Positions 7,993-16,870 of a DNA stretch of 64,000 nucleotides are shown one piece after another. The notes under the pieces are model-generated. The model was not told where the DNA came from. It was given only the letters and a program-made list of their open reading frames with translations, and did no database searches. The stretch lies in contig NZ_JACSKA010000002.1 in assembly GCF_018617385.1 (NCBI RefSeq), forward strand, positions 258,125 through 322,124, read 5' to 3'. Source of the stretch: Exiguobacterium sp018617385 (lineage in GTDB: Bacteria > Bacillota > Bacilli > Exiguobacteriales > Exiguobacteriaceae). Within the stretch, counting starts at the first letter, position 1. Each line of letters opens with the position of its first letter. Both the position numbers and the translations under genes were made by a program.

Positions 7993-9186
7993 TCAGTCTA
8001 GCGACTCTTCCGAGATGAGCTTGAACCCTTCAATCTCCGTCTCCTCTTCCAATTCAATCAGCAAGCACGGTTTTCCTTTATAGTTCACTTGCTTCACGTA
8101 TTTCAAGTCTTGTGGACTGACCGAGATATTGGCGACCTTTGTATTGATCTTGATTGATTTTGACGTATACTTCGGAACGACACTCGTCGCTTTCATCTCA
8201 TATTTCGTATCATCGACGACTTGCTTGAACGCCTGCTCGACCTTCTCCGTCGTCACATCTTCCACACCACTCGCCCGTAAGACGACCTCGACGGCACGGG
8301 AGTCGAGCATCGCTACCCTCTCTTCTTCCTGTTCGTTCTCTTCTTCGGCGACAATGATTTGATTGATCTCATCATAAACGGTCGCGAGTGTCCGGGAATT
8401 GACTTCTTCGCCGATGACCGCTTTCACCACTTCTTCGAAGACTGCCTTCTCTTCTACTGCCGTGACGATTTCCGAACCGTTCAACACGTTCTCAATGAAC
8501 GTCATATCCGGTTGATGCGCTTTGTGTGCCGAATAAAGAACATGGTTCACATCGGCCGCGTTATCCGTGAAGCACGGGAACAAGAATCCGCCGATTGGGG
8601 CCTCGAGTTTGATGATCGGATTCACAATCAGACTGGCTTTGAATTCCCGCTCGACGAAGTCAAAGACGAGTGATTTTTTCGGAAGCTCTGTCGGGCTGAT
8701 GCTGCCGAGGATGAACTTCGTCGTATACACCTCATCGTTCGCGTGAATCTCAGACTCTTCCGAGTACCGGTTCGTCGGCTTATTATAATTCCCCCGGATG
8801 AACGTCACGACCATATCCTTCTCAAACGGCGTGTCTTTCACCATTTTCAACGCGATGCGTTGCATATAGTCCGTCCAGACGTCGGTCTCTTCCGTACGAA
8901 GTCCTTCATACAGCAACCCTTGCGTATGGTCGACCTGACCTTCCTCAGGATATTGGAACTTCACTTCGAACAGTTTTTCATCAAGTTTTCCACCGAGCAC
9001 TTTTTTGAAGTTCGTCAAAAACAGCTCCTGCTGCTCTTCTTCTAAGAACGGGAACGGACGCAACTCTTCGTAATAAATCTCATTCGTTTCCTGTCGAATG
9101 TAAATCGTATATAAGTCAGCAATCTTTAGCTTTGTCGCATTCACTTTAAACTGTCGGCGAATCGCCGCAATCTCTTTCTTGTTCAT
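7993..9186 (-). CDS. DUF4317 family protein
   Basis: 397 residues from ATG at 9186 (MNKKEIAAIRRQFK), which follows an AGAGGTGG ribosome-binding site; upstream in-frame starts lack one. The N-terminal MNKKEIA.IRRQFK signature and overall length fit DUF4317, a soluble Firmicutes family without known biochemistry. There is no signal peptide or membrane segment. A Glu-rich stretch lies near residue 290. Probable operon with the downstream membrane protein. Confidence 0.8.
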   Translation of the reverse strand: MNKKEIAAIRRQFKVNATKLKIADLYTIYIRQETNEIYYEELRPFPFLEEEQQELFLTNFKKVLGGKLDEKLFEVKFQYPEEGQVDHTQGLLYEGLRTEETDVWTDYMQRIALKMVKDTPFEKDMVVTFIRGNYNKPTNRYSEESEIHANDEVYTTKFILGSISPTELPKKSLVFDFVEREFKASLIVNPIIKLEAPIGGFLFPCFTDNAADVNHVLYSAHKAHQPDMTFIENVLNGSEIVTAVEEKAVFEEVVKAVIGEEVNSRTLATVYDEINQIIVAEEENEQEEERVAMLDSRAVEVVLRASGVEDVTTEKVEQAFKQVVDDTKYEMKATSVVPKYTSKSIKINTKVANISVSPQDLKYVKQVNYKGKPCLLIELEEETEIEGFKLISEESLD

Positions 9187-9466
9187 TCCATCCACCTCTT
9201 CTTTTCTCTCCATCCATGTCACCCATTATACCAGTCCTGATCGGTTACTAGTTCCAAAGAAATAACACGAGGTCGTTCGCTAATGCTAGAGAAGGATTTG
9301 TGATAGTCTTTCTAATCATTTTGCAGATTTTCACACTTTTTCAAAATCGTCCTGTGTATGATCAAGTTGAATTTATCGCGTGATGTTTGTCTCACTAGTT
9401 GTTTGATGAAAGGTTGCCCACTTGTTTCGCAAGTGTTCATTCCAAATACATAGTAGGAGGCTTTAT

Positions 9467-10099
9467 ATGTTGAAGAAACTTATGTCTGTCGCACTTGTCG
9501 CCTTGCTCGTCTGGATCTCCGCATCGTTTGACGCGACACCGGTCTCTGCATTCCCGCCGAACATCCCATCGAAAGCGGACGCGCTCACGAAACTGAACGC
9601 ACTCACCGTCAAAAATGAAGGATCGATGACAGGATACAGTCGGGACCTCTTCCCGCACTGGTCGAGTCAAGGAAGTGGTTGTAACACACGTCACATCGTC
9701 TTGAAACGAGACGCTGACTCGGTCGTCGACGAATGTCCGGTAACGACCGGCTCATGGTACAGTTATTATGACGGATTGACGTTCACATCAGCATCTGACA
9801 TCGATATCGACCACGTCGTCCCGCTCGCTGAAGCATGGCGCTCTGGCGCAAGTAGCTGGACGACGACCAAACGTCAAAGCTTTGCGAACGACTTGAACGG
9901 TCCTCAATTGATTGCGGTGTCCGCTTCATCGAACCGCTCAAAAGGAGACCAAGATCCGTCGACATGGCAACCCCCTCGTACAGGGGCACGTTGTGCGTAT
10001 GCGAAGATGTGGGTCGAAACGAAGAGTCGTTGGGGCTTGAGCCTTCAATCAGCAGAGAAGTCAGCACTCACGACAGCCATCAATGCTTGCAGTTACTGA
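9467..10099 (+). CDS. Secreted HNH endonuclease family protein (DUF1524/GmrSD C-terminal type)
   Basis: 210 residues. ATG at 9467 is six bases after TAGGAGG. A Sec signal peptide covers about the first 30 residues, with a cleavage region near VSA-F. The mature part has the DIDHVVPL motif with catalytic His and the NGPQLIAVSASSNRSKGD segment of the HNH/DUF1524 nuclease fold, plus four Cys probably forming disulfides outside the cell. Related secreted nucleases degrade extracellular DNA for nutrition or competition. The next gene starts 20 bases downstream and shares the terminator. Confidence 0.85.
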   Translation: MLKKLMSVALVALLVWISASFDATPVSAFPPNIPSKADALTKLNALTVKNEGSMTGYSRDLFPHWSSQGSGCNTRHIVLKRDADSVVDECPVTTGSWYSYYDGLTFTSASDIDIDHVVPLAEAWRSGASSWTTTKRQSFANDLNGPQLIAVSASSNRSKGDQDPSTWQPPRTGARCAYAKMWVETKSRWGLSLQSAEKSALTTAINACSY

Positions 10100-10119
10100 G
10101 TTAGAAAAGGAGTCTTCGA

Positions 10120-10362
10120 ATGAACGAAATCACTTCGATCTTTAAGGCAACCCACGGTGTCATGACGGAAGAAGTCGGTGTCATCAGTGGCGATTTGGAA
10201 TTGACGACGGCGTGTCAGGAAGATGGTTCCTTGACACTCCACATCACGTACGTCGGAGCGAAAGATGTATATACGCTCCCCGGCAGTCCCTATCAGCTTC
10301 ATGACCCGAACGATCATACTGTCATCCATCAGATGCTCGTGAATGTTCTCGAACGGACGTAA
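10120..10362 (+). CDS. Small acidic protein downstream of secreted nuclease
   Basis: 80 residues. AAAGGAG precedes the ATG by about seven bases. The protein is clearly acidic (about 11 Asp/Glu against 3 Lys/Arg), has no signal peptide or membrane helix, and looks like a single mixed alpha/beta domain. I do not recognise the family. Tight spacing to the nuclease gene and a shared terminator imply an operon. A cytoplasmic acidic partner could protect the producer from unsecreted nuclease, but that is speculation from position and charge only. Confidence 0.6.
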   Translation: MNEITSIFKATHGVMTEEVGVISGDLELTTACQEDGSLTLHITYVGAKDVYTLPGSPYQLHDPNDHTVIHQMLVNVLERT

Positions 10363-10415
10363 AAAGAAGGAGTTGATCACTCGATTTGAGTGACCACCTC
10401 CTTCTTTTACTTTTT
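10362..10415. terminator. Bidirectional terminator
   Basis: Long stem (10362-10372 with 10398-10408, with an inner stem of alternating GATCACTC/GAGTGACC type) and a T-rich tail on the plus strand; the A-run on the other side could serve the minus-strand mini-gene. Confidence 0.7.
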
Positions 10416-10514
10416 CATCATTTTTACAATGGATCGGATGACAAGATATGTCACGCCGAAGACGAACGCCACTAAAAGAAGACTTGCACCACCAATGATT
10501 CCGAATGTGAACAT
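10407..10514 (-). CDS. 35-residue single-span membrane peptide
   Basis: ATG at 10514 follows AGAGGT by six bases. The product has one hydrophobic helix (roughly residues 5-28, with a GG near the start) and a basic C-terminus (KMMKK), the usual layout of regulatory or stress-induced membrane micropeptides with an inside-facing tail. It partly overlaps the terminator stem shared with the nuclease operon. Function unknown. Confidence 0.55.
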   Translation of the reverse strand: MFTFGIIGGASLLLVAFVFGVTYLVIRSIVKMMKK

Positions 10515-10589
10515 GTTTGTACCTCTTTTTCATTTTCTGAATTAGAACATGATGAAGATAACATATTTTCCCATTATTATGAACCATGA

Positions 10590-11261
10590 CTAGTTTTGTT
10601 GCTGCTTCCGATCGACCTCTCGAATAATCGCGATTGCCTCTTCATAAGACTGTCGCAACTCATCCGGCATGTCTTCGACGTACTCACCAGCACGTACTCG
10701 AATCGACTCTTCTCGCATGAGCGCTTCGATATATGCGTCATATTCGACAGCCGTCAACACATCACGTGCAGCAGGCTGATCGTTCAATTGATCGAAGTAT
10801 GGTTGAAGATCAGCAAGTGCTTGCTTCACTTCCGCTCGTTCCGCTTTCGGAATCGCTTCATAATCGACATTTCCGTTCGCATTTCCATAGGCGATTCGCG
10901 TATCCGTGAAGACGCTCAGACCTTGCTTGAACTCTTCATATTCTGCCTTACCCAATACTCCTTTTGCTTGATTCAATTTGGCGTCCAATAACAAATATTT
11001 CTCTAAAGTGGCGCTGACGATATGTACTTTCATCTCGTCAAACGAACCGTATAACTCATCCGCCAAGAGGGATTGATAAGCGAATGCACCAGTCGGGATG
11101 AGTAGTGCCGCTGCGATTCCGACCGTCATCAACCGCCGACGGATAAATCCTGGTTCCCGGCGCATTTCTTGTTTCGCTCGCTTCACACCTTGGCGACTCC
11201 GCTCCCGTAGCTCACCCGGAATTTCGATGTCTGCCAACACTCGCTTCATCTCACGATCCAT
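10590..11261 (-). CDS. DUF3600-type putative anti-sigma factor
   Basis: 223 residues with a short cytoplasmic N-terminus (about 43 residues), one membrane helix near residues 44-61, and an extracytoplasmic helical domain resembling DUF3600. Its start overlaps the sigma factor stop by 11 bases, the standard arrangement for an ECF sigma factor and its membrane-bound inhibitor. The cytoplasmic segment would hold the sigma factor until an envelope signal sensed by the outer domain releases it. The signal is unknown. Confidence 0.75.
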   Translation of the reverse strand: MDREMKRVLADIEIPGELRERSRQGVKRAKQEMRREPGFIRRRLMTVGIAAALLIPTGAFAYQSLLADELYGSFDEMKVHIVSATLEKYLLLDAKLNQAKGVLGKAEYEEFKQGLSVFTDTRIAYGNANGNVDYEAIPKAERAEVKQALADLQPYFDQLNDQPAARDVLTAVEYDAYIEALMREESIRVRAGEYVEDMPDELRQSYEEAIAIIREVDRKQQQN

Positions 11262-11772
11262 AGCAATCAGCCTCCTTCCATTCTCGTCTCAATTTATCGA
11301 CGGCTCGATATAAGGTTGTCTTCACCGTCCCAATCGGCCATTCCAATAAATCTGAAATTTGTTGAAACGTGTAGTCTTGATAATATTTCAACACGACCAC
11401 GCTTCGCTCATCCTCATGAAGAGAATCCATCATGTCAGCGAGTGTCATCGTTATCGCGTAATCCGTTTCCGTACTTCCAATTGACTCTTCAAACTCCGGT
11501 ATCAAATGAATCACATTTTGCCTCTTCTTCATGACATCGAGTGCACAGTTGATGGCAATCTTCATCAGCCATGTCTTCAAAAATTGTGGTTCCCGTAACG
11601 TTCCGATCTTTTTAAATTCTTGATAAGCGACTTCTTGCACGACGTCGAGCGCATCATCCGGATTTTTGACGTATACATAGGCCATCCGATATAGGTCGGC
11701 CTCGTAATGCTGAAAGATCTTTAAGAAAGCTTGATCATTACCTCGTTGCGCTTTCTGAATGAGACGTTTCAT
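11251..11772 (-). CDS. ECF-family RNA polymerase sigma factor
   Basis: 173 residues from the ATG at 11772 (MKRLIQKAQRGN), just downstream of a GGGGGG ribosome-binding site; the longer frame has none. Region 2 shows YRMAYVYVKNPDDALDVVQEV and region 4 shows an HTH (FQQISDLLEWPIGTVKTTLYRA). Together with the downstream single-span protein it forms a sigma/anti-sigma unit for an envelope stress response. I could not identify a convincing autoregulated ECF promoter upstream. Confidence 0.9.
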   Translation of the reverse strand: MKRLIQKAQRGNDQAFLKIFQHYEADLYRMAYVYVKNPDDALDVVQEVAYQEFKKIGTLREPQFLKTWLMKIAINCALDVMKKRQNVIHLIPEFEESIGSTETDYAITMTLADMMDSLHEDERSVVVLKYYQDYTFQQISDLLEWPIGTVKTTLYRAVDKLRREWKEADCYGS

Positions 11773-11849
11773 CGAACGTCCCCCCTTTTCGTTTTTTCCC
11801 TTACACTCATTAGACATGAAACGCGTTCATTTAGCTTTACTCATTTGGG

Positions 11850-11885
11850 AAAAAATGAAAAAAAGCATCTCAGAAGAGACGCTTT
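11850..11885 (-). terminator. Terminator of msrA
   Basis: Ten-pair stem with one mismatch (11862-11871 with 11876-11885), four-base loop, and T-rich tail on the minus strand. It overlaps the end of msrA. Confidence 0.75.
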
Positions 11886-12376
11886 GATGATGATACGTTC
11901 TGATATTTTGTTAATAAGTCTTTCGGGATATGACAATAATCATCCGGACAACGCGTCAGGCGGTCCTGATGCTCGTCCGCACTTCGCACATAGTTCGTGA
12001 GCGGCTTGACTTCAACAGCAATTCGTTCCGCATCCGATCGTCGATCAATAAACGCTTGCGCCTCCATCAAGTGTCGTGACTCCTCACTGTAAACGCCCGT
12101 CCGATACTTCTCGCCGACATCGATTCCTTGTTGATTGATGCTGTATGGGTCGATGATTTCAAATAAATAGTGCATCAATTTTTCGACCGTCACCACATCC
12201 GGATCGAACGTCGTTTTGACACATTCCGCATATCCGTCATATTCCCCATCCAACGTGTCCGTCGTCCCATTTGCCCGACCTGCTTCGGTCGAGAGGACGC
12301 CGGGTAACGTCTTCACGAATGCCTGGACGCCCCATAGACATCCTCCGGCTAAATAGATTGTTTCGATTGGAACCAT
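11870..12376 (-). CDS. msrA: Peptide methionine sulfoxide reductase MsrA
   Basis: 168 residues. The catalytic Cys is in GCLWG near the N-terminus (most MsrA have GCFWG). EYDGYAECVKTTFDP, DPYSINQQGIDVGEKYRTGVY and SADEHQDR are typical MsrA segments. Two Cys near the C-terminus (RCPDDYC) could serve as resolving residues. The enzyme reduces methionine-S-sulfoxide in proteins, using thioredoxin. Single gene. Confidence 0.93.
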   Translation of the reverse strand: MVPIETIYLAGGCLWGVQAFVKTLPGVLSTEAGRANGTTDTLDGEYDGYAECVKTTFDPDVVTVEKLMHYLFEIIDPYSINQQGIDVGEKYRTGVYSEESRHLMEAQAFIDRRSDAERIAVEVKPLTNYVRSADEHQDRLTRCPDDYCHIPKDLLTKYQNVSSSKRLF

Positions 12377-12439
12377 CCCCCATTTCGTTGAATCTTTTCT
12401 TCAGCATACACGTATTGATGAGAGAAAGGAGAGATTCAC

Positions 12440-12694
12440 TTGAATAAACAACGTTTCTTCATCACACTAGCCAGTTCCATGATTCTTTTTGTCGCAATGA
12501 TGTTTATTTTCCGTAACGACTTTTCACTATTCACTGAAATGGTGATTATCTTTCTATCTGTCGTCATCGGTCAGACGATTGCCAATCGATTATTCCAACG
12601 TTTCTCTAAGCAACAAGTGTCAGGCAAGACTGTATTTATTACATATGCATCTATGCTAGCGGTATTTTGGACTTTTGCGAGCATCGTTTTTTGA
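12440..12694 (+). CDS. Small three-helix membrane protein
   Basis: 84 residues, apparently starting at TTG (12440) eight bases after AAAGGAG. Three hydrophobic segments (about 8-24, 31-48, 66-83) separated by a basic stretch. Family not recognised. It runs convergently toward the SGNH gene with only 12 bases between the stops. Confidence 0.6.
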   Translation: MNKQRFFITLASSMILFVAMMFIFRNDFSLFTEMVIIFLSVVIGQTIANRLFQRFSKQQVSGKTVFITYASMLAVFWTFASIVF

Positions 12695-12706
12695 ATGAAG
12701 ATCAGA

Positions 12707-13621
12707 TTATTTTCCTTGTACATACCCCAACCGCTTCAAATCTTCATAGACAAGCATAGACAATAACTTCCGCCCGTCCCCATTCAAATGGTCCGGGTTA
12801 TGGAAAAAGGACTGTTTGTGAATGAACCGTTCATCCCCCATGTAATTGAGGAATGGAACATCTAAATCAAGCTTCTCTAGGTGCTGAAACACGAGACGTT
12901 CCATGACCGCTTCGTCGAAATACGCATGATACGACGAATGGACCGGCTCTATCGCTAAGACGACGCGATAGCCTTGCTTCTTGCAGTAATCGATGATGTC
13001 TTGTAAATGTGCCATATTCTCTTCAATCTCGTGATGGTTCACGGCATTCTCGTATTGAGCGGCCACTTCTTCAAACTTACGCTCGGAATAATTCAGCCCA
13101 CCATTTTCCCATGGCTTATGCGCATCGAAGCGAAAATCTCGGATTTCCCGGGAAATGGCGGCGTAGGCGCTCCCACTGTTCAATGCAGGGAAGCGTTCGT
13201 GTGTATAGTAGTTGAACCAACTGACCGACTCCAAGTCTTCCCGTTCCAACACGCGATAGTAGTTTTCTTTCCGACCGACGTTCGAATTGCTGAAGGTGAT
13301 TTGTGATAACGAGACGATCACGACCCCACCTGGCTTCAGATGTTCATCATATTCTTTCAACATCTTCAAGTCATATTCGATCGGTTGACTCGGTAACGCC
13401 AAATCCAGATGCGACAATCCAAGCGACTTGAATGAATACCCGTACATCGCATGGGACGTCCCGAGATTGATGATGTCGACCGGGTGAGGGTCTTCCTTGA
13501 AGGCAAGGACAGCTCGGTTATTATTATATTCCCACGACTCTTTCACGAACTCGTTGACGGGAATGAAGATTGCGATGATGACGAGTAACACGACACCTAT
13601 TTTGATTCCTAAACGCTTCAT
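12707..13621 (-). CDS. SGNH/DltD-like membrane-anchored acyltransferase partner
   Basis: 304 residues: one N-terminal membrane anchor (about residues 7-25) and an extracytoplasmic domain. A Ser-containing block I (NLGTSHAMYGYS) and a C-terminal HNPDHLNGDG with Asp and His fit an SGNH hydrolase-like fold as in DltD or AlgJ/AlgX. Last gene of a four-gene operon (ACP, adenylating enzyme, MBOAT, this). By analogy with DltD, it would pass or accept the acyl group on the outer face during polymer acylation. The polymer and acyl group are unknown. Confidence 0.7.
   Translation of the reverse strand: MKRLGIKIGVVLLVIIAIFIPVNEFVKESWEYNNNRAVLAFKEDPHPVDIINLGTSHAMYGYSFKSLGLSHLDLALPSQPIEYDLKMLKEYDEHLKPGGVVIVSLSQITFSNSNVGRKENYYRVLEREDLESVSWFNYYTHERFPALNSGSAYAAISREIRDFRFDAHKPWENGGLNYSERKFEEVAAQYENAVNHHEIEENMAHLQDIIDYCKKQGYRVVLAIEPVHSSYHAYFDEAVMERLVFQHLEKLDLDVPFLNYMGDERFIHKQSFFHNPDHLNGDGRKLLSMLVYEDLKRLGYVQGK
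13143..13156. promoter_or_regulatory. Noc-binding site (NBS) match
   Basis: Perfect ATTTCCCGGGAAAT palindrome, the consensus Noc-binding sequence of Bacillus, inside the SGNH gene. A noc gene is present in this window. Confidence 0.7.
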
Positions 13622-13642
13622 GCTAATTCCTTTCCATCCATC

Positions 13643-15094
13643 TTAGAACCCACCGTATACAAATCCTTGGCTCGAGACGCCAAACAAGAACGCCGAGACA
13701 ATCAAGAACAAGTTGATGGCCACGCTCGTCACCGCAGACTGACGCGCCATCCAGTCCCAAGCCGATCCATTCGACCGTTCAATATGTTGGAACAGATGAA
13801 CGACGACAAAGACGACGAGGAAGATGATCAAATCGAGCAATGAGAACATTTGAATCGCCTGCATCATGCCTGACGGTGCCCACGAAGACGGTGTCACATA
13901 TAGTTTAGCGTGCGAGAACGCTTCTGCCATTGAGTGCGACTGAAAGAATACCCGTGAGAAGCAGACGAGCTGGAACGTGATGGCGATTTTCCACCACCGA
14001 TGCAGTGTCGGCACGCGGTCAAATCCGACCCATGACGCCATTTTTTCACGTTGTTGTTTCGTATGGTCTCCGAACACGCGATAGATTCCATGAATGAGTC
14101 CCCATAAAACGAAGTTCCATGCGGCTCCGTGCCAAATCCCACTAACTAAAAACGTCGCAAGGATGGCACCATAAATCTGTTCGCGTTTCTTCTTTCCTTT
14201 TGCGAGCGGCATGAAGATATAATCCCGTAGCCACATCGAAAGTGTGATATGCCAGCGGTTCCAGAAGTCGGCGATTGATACGGCGAAGTGCGGCTGCTTG
14301 AAGTTTTCCGATAAGCGAATCCCGAGTAAGCGTGCACAGCCGATTGCGATGTCACTGCATGCCGAGAAGTCCGCGAACAGTTGAATCGAGAACAACATCG
14401 TCGCGAGCACAATCTCCGAACCGGTCGGGTCCGGGCTATTGAACACACTCGCGACAATCGGGGCCAACCGATCGGCAATCAATGTCTTCTTGAAGAAACC
14501 CCAAATGATGCGCTGGATGCCATAGCTGATGTTGTCGTAGTCGAGATGTTGCTCCGTCTTCAGTTGCGGAAGCAGCTTTTTCGCCCGCTCAATCGGACCT
14601 GCCACGAGTTGCGGGAAGAAGGCAAAGTAGACCGAGAAATAGCCATAATGACGCTCCGCTTTTTGCTTCCCGCGCGAGACGTCCACGACGTAACTGATGG
14701 CTTGGAACGTATAGAACGAGATGGCCAACGGTAAGACGATTTCTCTATACGGGACGTCATAATCAAATCCGCTCCATGCGGCGAACGAACGGAGCGAGTC
14801 ATTGACGAAATTAAAATATTTGAACCAGCCGAGGAAGAAGACGAGCACCGAGACACCGACCCACATGAGCCGTTTTTTCTGCTCCTTCTTCTCCTGTTTC
14901 TCAATCAGAATTCCAATCACATAGGTGAAAGCGGTACTGATCAGCAGGAGCGGGATGAATTGAACGCTCAACGTGGCGTAAAAGACATAGCTCGCCAACA
15001 AAAGGAGCACCCAACGATATCGATGTGGAACCATATAGTACGTTCCAACGATGAGTGTTAAAAATAAGAGAAATTCAATCGAAATAAAAGTCAT
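13643..15094 (-). CDS. MBOAT family O-acyltransferase (DltB/AlgI-like)
   Basis: 483 residues from the ATG at 15094, five bases after AGGTGG; a GTG nine bases upstream overlaps that site. Multi-pass membrane protein with the MBOAT signatures NRWHITLSMWLRDYIFMPL and GIWHGAAWNF, whose His is the conserved catalytic His. Such proteins move an acyl group from an activated cytoplasmic carrier through the membrane to a surface polymer. Upstream neighbours supply the activated acyl-ACP and the downstream SGNH protein is the outer partner. The wall or capsule polymer modified is not known. Confidence 0.88.
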   Translation of the reverse strand: MTFISIEFLLFLTLIVGTYYMVPHRYRWVLLLLASYVFYATLSVQFIPLLLISTAFTYVIGILIEKQEKKEQKKRLMWVGVSVLVFFLGWFKYFNFVNDSLRSFAAWSGFDYDVPYREIVLPLAISFYTFQAISYVVDVSRGKQKAERHYGYFSVYFAFFPQLVAGPIERAKKLLPQLKTEQHLDYDNISYGIQRIIWGFFKKTLIADRLAPIVASVFNSPDPTGSEIVLATMLFSIQLFADFSACSDIAIGCARLLGIRLSENFKQPHFAVSIADFWNRWHITLSMWLRDYIFMPLAKGKKKREQIYGAILATFLVSGIWHGAAWNFVLWGLIHGIYRVFGDHTKQQREKMASWVGFDRVPTLHRWWKIAITFQLVCFSRVFFQSHSMAEAFSHAKLYVTPSSWAPSGMMQAIQMFSLLDLIIFLVVFVVVHLFQHIERSNGSAWDWMARQSAVTSVAINLFLIVSAFLFGVSSQGFVYGGF

Positions 15095-15143
15095 ATTTAC
15101 CACCTGATGTTATGAAACTTGATGATATACCGATTCCTGACAA

Positions 15144-16550
15144 TCAGGTGGTCACAAGTTCTCGCTTCGGCAATGCGGCATAACGAATCTTACCGAACGC
15201 ATTACGCGGAATCTCGTCAATCTGCATCACCCGAACACCTTTCACCTTGATTTGTTCTTTGATGATTTTTTGAATGCGTGCAACGTCATCTTGTAACGTA
15301 TACACGTATAACTGGTCGTCTTCCCCGGCACAGACGCAGTCATGTCCATGCTCTCGAAGGAGCGCCTCGACTTCGTCTAGGCTGATTCGACTGCCATACA
15401 GTTTGATCATGCGCTTGATTCGGCCGACGATAAAGAAGTATCCATCCTCGTCACGATACGCCATGTCACCTGTTCGTAAAACACCGTGATTGTCATCACC
15501 TTTTGAAAGGTCCGCTAACGAGGTCGCATACCCAAACGACACGTTGTCGCCTTGATACACCAGTTCGCCCGTCACATTCGCATCTTTGATGTCGTTCCCG
15601 GCTTCATCTCGTAACGAGAGCGTTCCACCAGGGATGGCAATTCCGATGCTACCGGCTTTTTTCGCATGCATCCGATCCGGTAAATACGACATCCGGGCCG
15701 TCGCCTCCGTCTGACCGTACATGATGAAAAATTGAATTCCTTTTTCTTCACATACCGTTGAGAAGTGCTGCGCAAGCTTCGGATCTAACTTGCCACCGGC
15801 TTGCGTCAACTTCTTCAGGCTTGGGAGGTCGTACGTCTCAAACTTCAATCGTTTCAACATCTCATAATGAAACGGGACCCCACCAAACGTCGTCGCCTGC
15901 TCAGCACGACACAACTCCCAAAACTCTTTTTGAACGATCGAACGGTCTGTTAGGATGATGGTCGCCCCTTTCAACAGGTGACTGTTGATGATGGAGAGTC
16001 CATACGAATAGTTCATCGGAAGGGTCGTGATCGGTTTATCTGTTTGATCGATGTCGAGATAGTTGATGATGGATGAAGCGTTCGCCTTCAGATTTTTGTA
16101 TGTGAGACGAACAAATTTCGGACTCCCGGTACTACCTGATGTCGTCAACAGAAGAGCCAGCTCCTCATGAAGTTGGTGGCGAACCGATGTTTCGGTTTCA
16201 AATAAGGCGTAGCCGCCATAGCCATAGAAGGCATCCAACGAGTTCGCCAAATCCTCTCTCGACTCCGGAGCCCAGACGTGCGTCGGTTGATACCGTTCCA
16301 TCAACTTCTGTAATTGGTCTACTGGAATATCTGCATCGAGCAAGACCGGGACGACCCGTCCACGGAGAAAGCCGATATATGCGAAGAGCGACTCGACTCG
16401 GTTAGCACATAAGCAGAAGACGAGCGACCGTTCGCCGACTTCCTGACAAATCGAGTCCCCGGCTTCCAACATCTCTTTATATGAATAAGAGCGGTCCGCA
16501 TAGACCGCCTCACGATCCGCGTACTGCTCGAGTGTCTGAAAAAGCGTCAT
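15144..16550 (-). CDS. AMP-forming acyl/amino acid adenylating enzyme (DltA-like)
   Basis: 468 residues. ANL-superfamily motifs: P-loop LLTTSGSTGSPK, YGQTEA, GYFFIVGRIKRMIKLYG and the C-terminal Lys in NAFGKIRY. It is shorter than most acyl-CoA ligases, close to DltA (about 505). It would activate an acid or amino acid and load it onto the ACP encoded just upstream, whose stop overlaps this ATG by four bases. The residues that set DltA specificity for D-Ala cannot be judged without alignment, so the substrate is open. Confidence 0.85.
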   Translation of the reverse strand: MTLFQTLEQYADREAVYADRSYSYKEMLEAGDSICQEVGERSLVFCLCANRVESLFAYIGFLRGRVVPVLLDADIPVDQLQKLMERYQPTHVWAPESREDLANSLDAFYGYGGYALFETETSVRHQLHEELALLLTTSGSTGSPKFVRLTYKNLKANASSIINYLDIDQTDKPITTLPMNYSYGLSIINSHLLKGATIILTDRSIVQKEFWELCRAEQATTFGGVPFHYEMLKRLKFETYDLPSLKKLTQAGGKLDPKLAQHFSTVCEEKGIQFFIMYGQTEATARMSYLPDRMHAKKAGSIGIAIPGGTLSLRDEAGNDIKDANVTGELVYQGDNVSFGYATSLADLSKGDDNHGVLRTGDMAYRDEDGYFFIVGRIKRMIKLYGSRISLDEVEALLREHGHDCVCAGEDDQLYVYTLQDDVARIQKIIKEQIKVKGVRVMQIDEIPRNAFGKIRYAALPKRELVTT

Positions 16551-16792
16551 GACTGGATGTCCACACCGAGGCGCTGCAGCAACGCAATACCAGACTGATA
16601 CGAATGGAACTCTGTCATTTCATCCGAGTCGATATACACGTCAAACGCATTCTCGATTTCGGCGATGAGGGTCATATGTCCAATCGAATCCCACTCCGTT
16701 GATTCACCAAGCTTCATGTCTTCAAGGACCACATCGTCCTCTAGTTCCAATCCATTTCGAAATGCCATGTTATATGCTTCAAGCGTGCTCAT
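16547..16792 (-). CDS. Acyl carrier protein
   Basis: 81 residues from the second in-frame ATG (16792), which has AAAGG nine bases before it; the first ATG (16801) abuts that site. The phosphopantetheine attachment Ser sits in EWDSIGHMTLI. The acidic helical sequence is typical of ACP/PCP carriers, comparable to DltC (78 residues). First gene of the dlt-like operon, carrying the adenylated acyl group from the ligase to the MBOAT protein. Confidence 0.88.
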   Translation of the reverse strand: MSTLEAYNMAFRNGLELEDDVVLEDMKLGESTEWDSIGHMTLIAEIENAFDVYIDSDEMTEFHSYQSGIALLQRLGVDIQS

Positions 16793-16849
16793 TGTATTCA
16801 TCCTTTCACATTCCCTGAAACTTATTCGATTCCATCTATTCTTATTGAC

Positions 16850-16864
16850 TGATAATGATAATCA
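16850..16864. promoter_or_regulatory. Fur box upstream of the dlt-like operon
   Basis: TGATAATGATAATCA matches the 7-1-7 Fur consensus TGATAATnATTATCA at 13 of the 14 specified positions and extends to 17 of 19 in the older 19-bp form. It lies about 60 bp before the ACP start codon, where it could overlap the promoter. It predicts iron-responsive repression of the acylation operon. Confidence 0.7.
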
Positions 16865-16870
16865 TTTGCC

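Noticed and set aside
9437..9694. Minus-strand frame across the nuclease gene
   Set aside because: Shadow of the nuclease coding sequence with no start signal.
11825..11850. ECF-type autoregulatory promoter upstream of the sigma factor gene
   Set aside because: A TGAAC-like -35 is visible on the minus strand but no convincing -10 at the right spacing.
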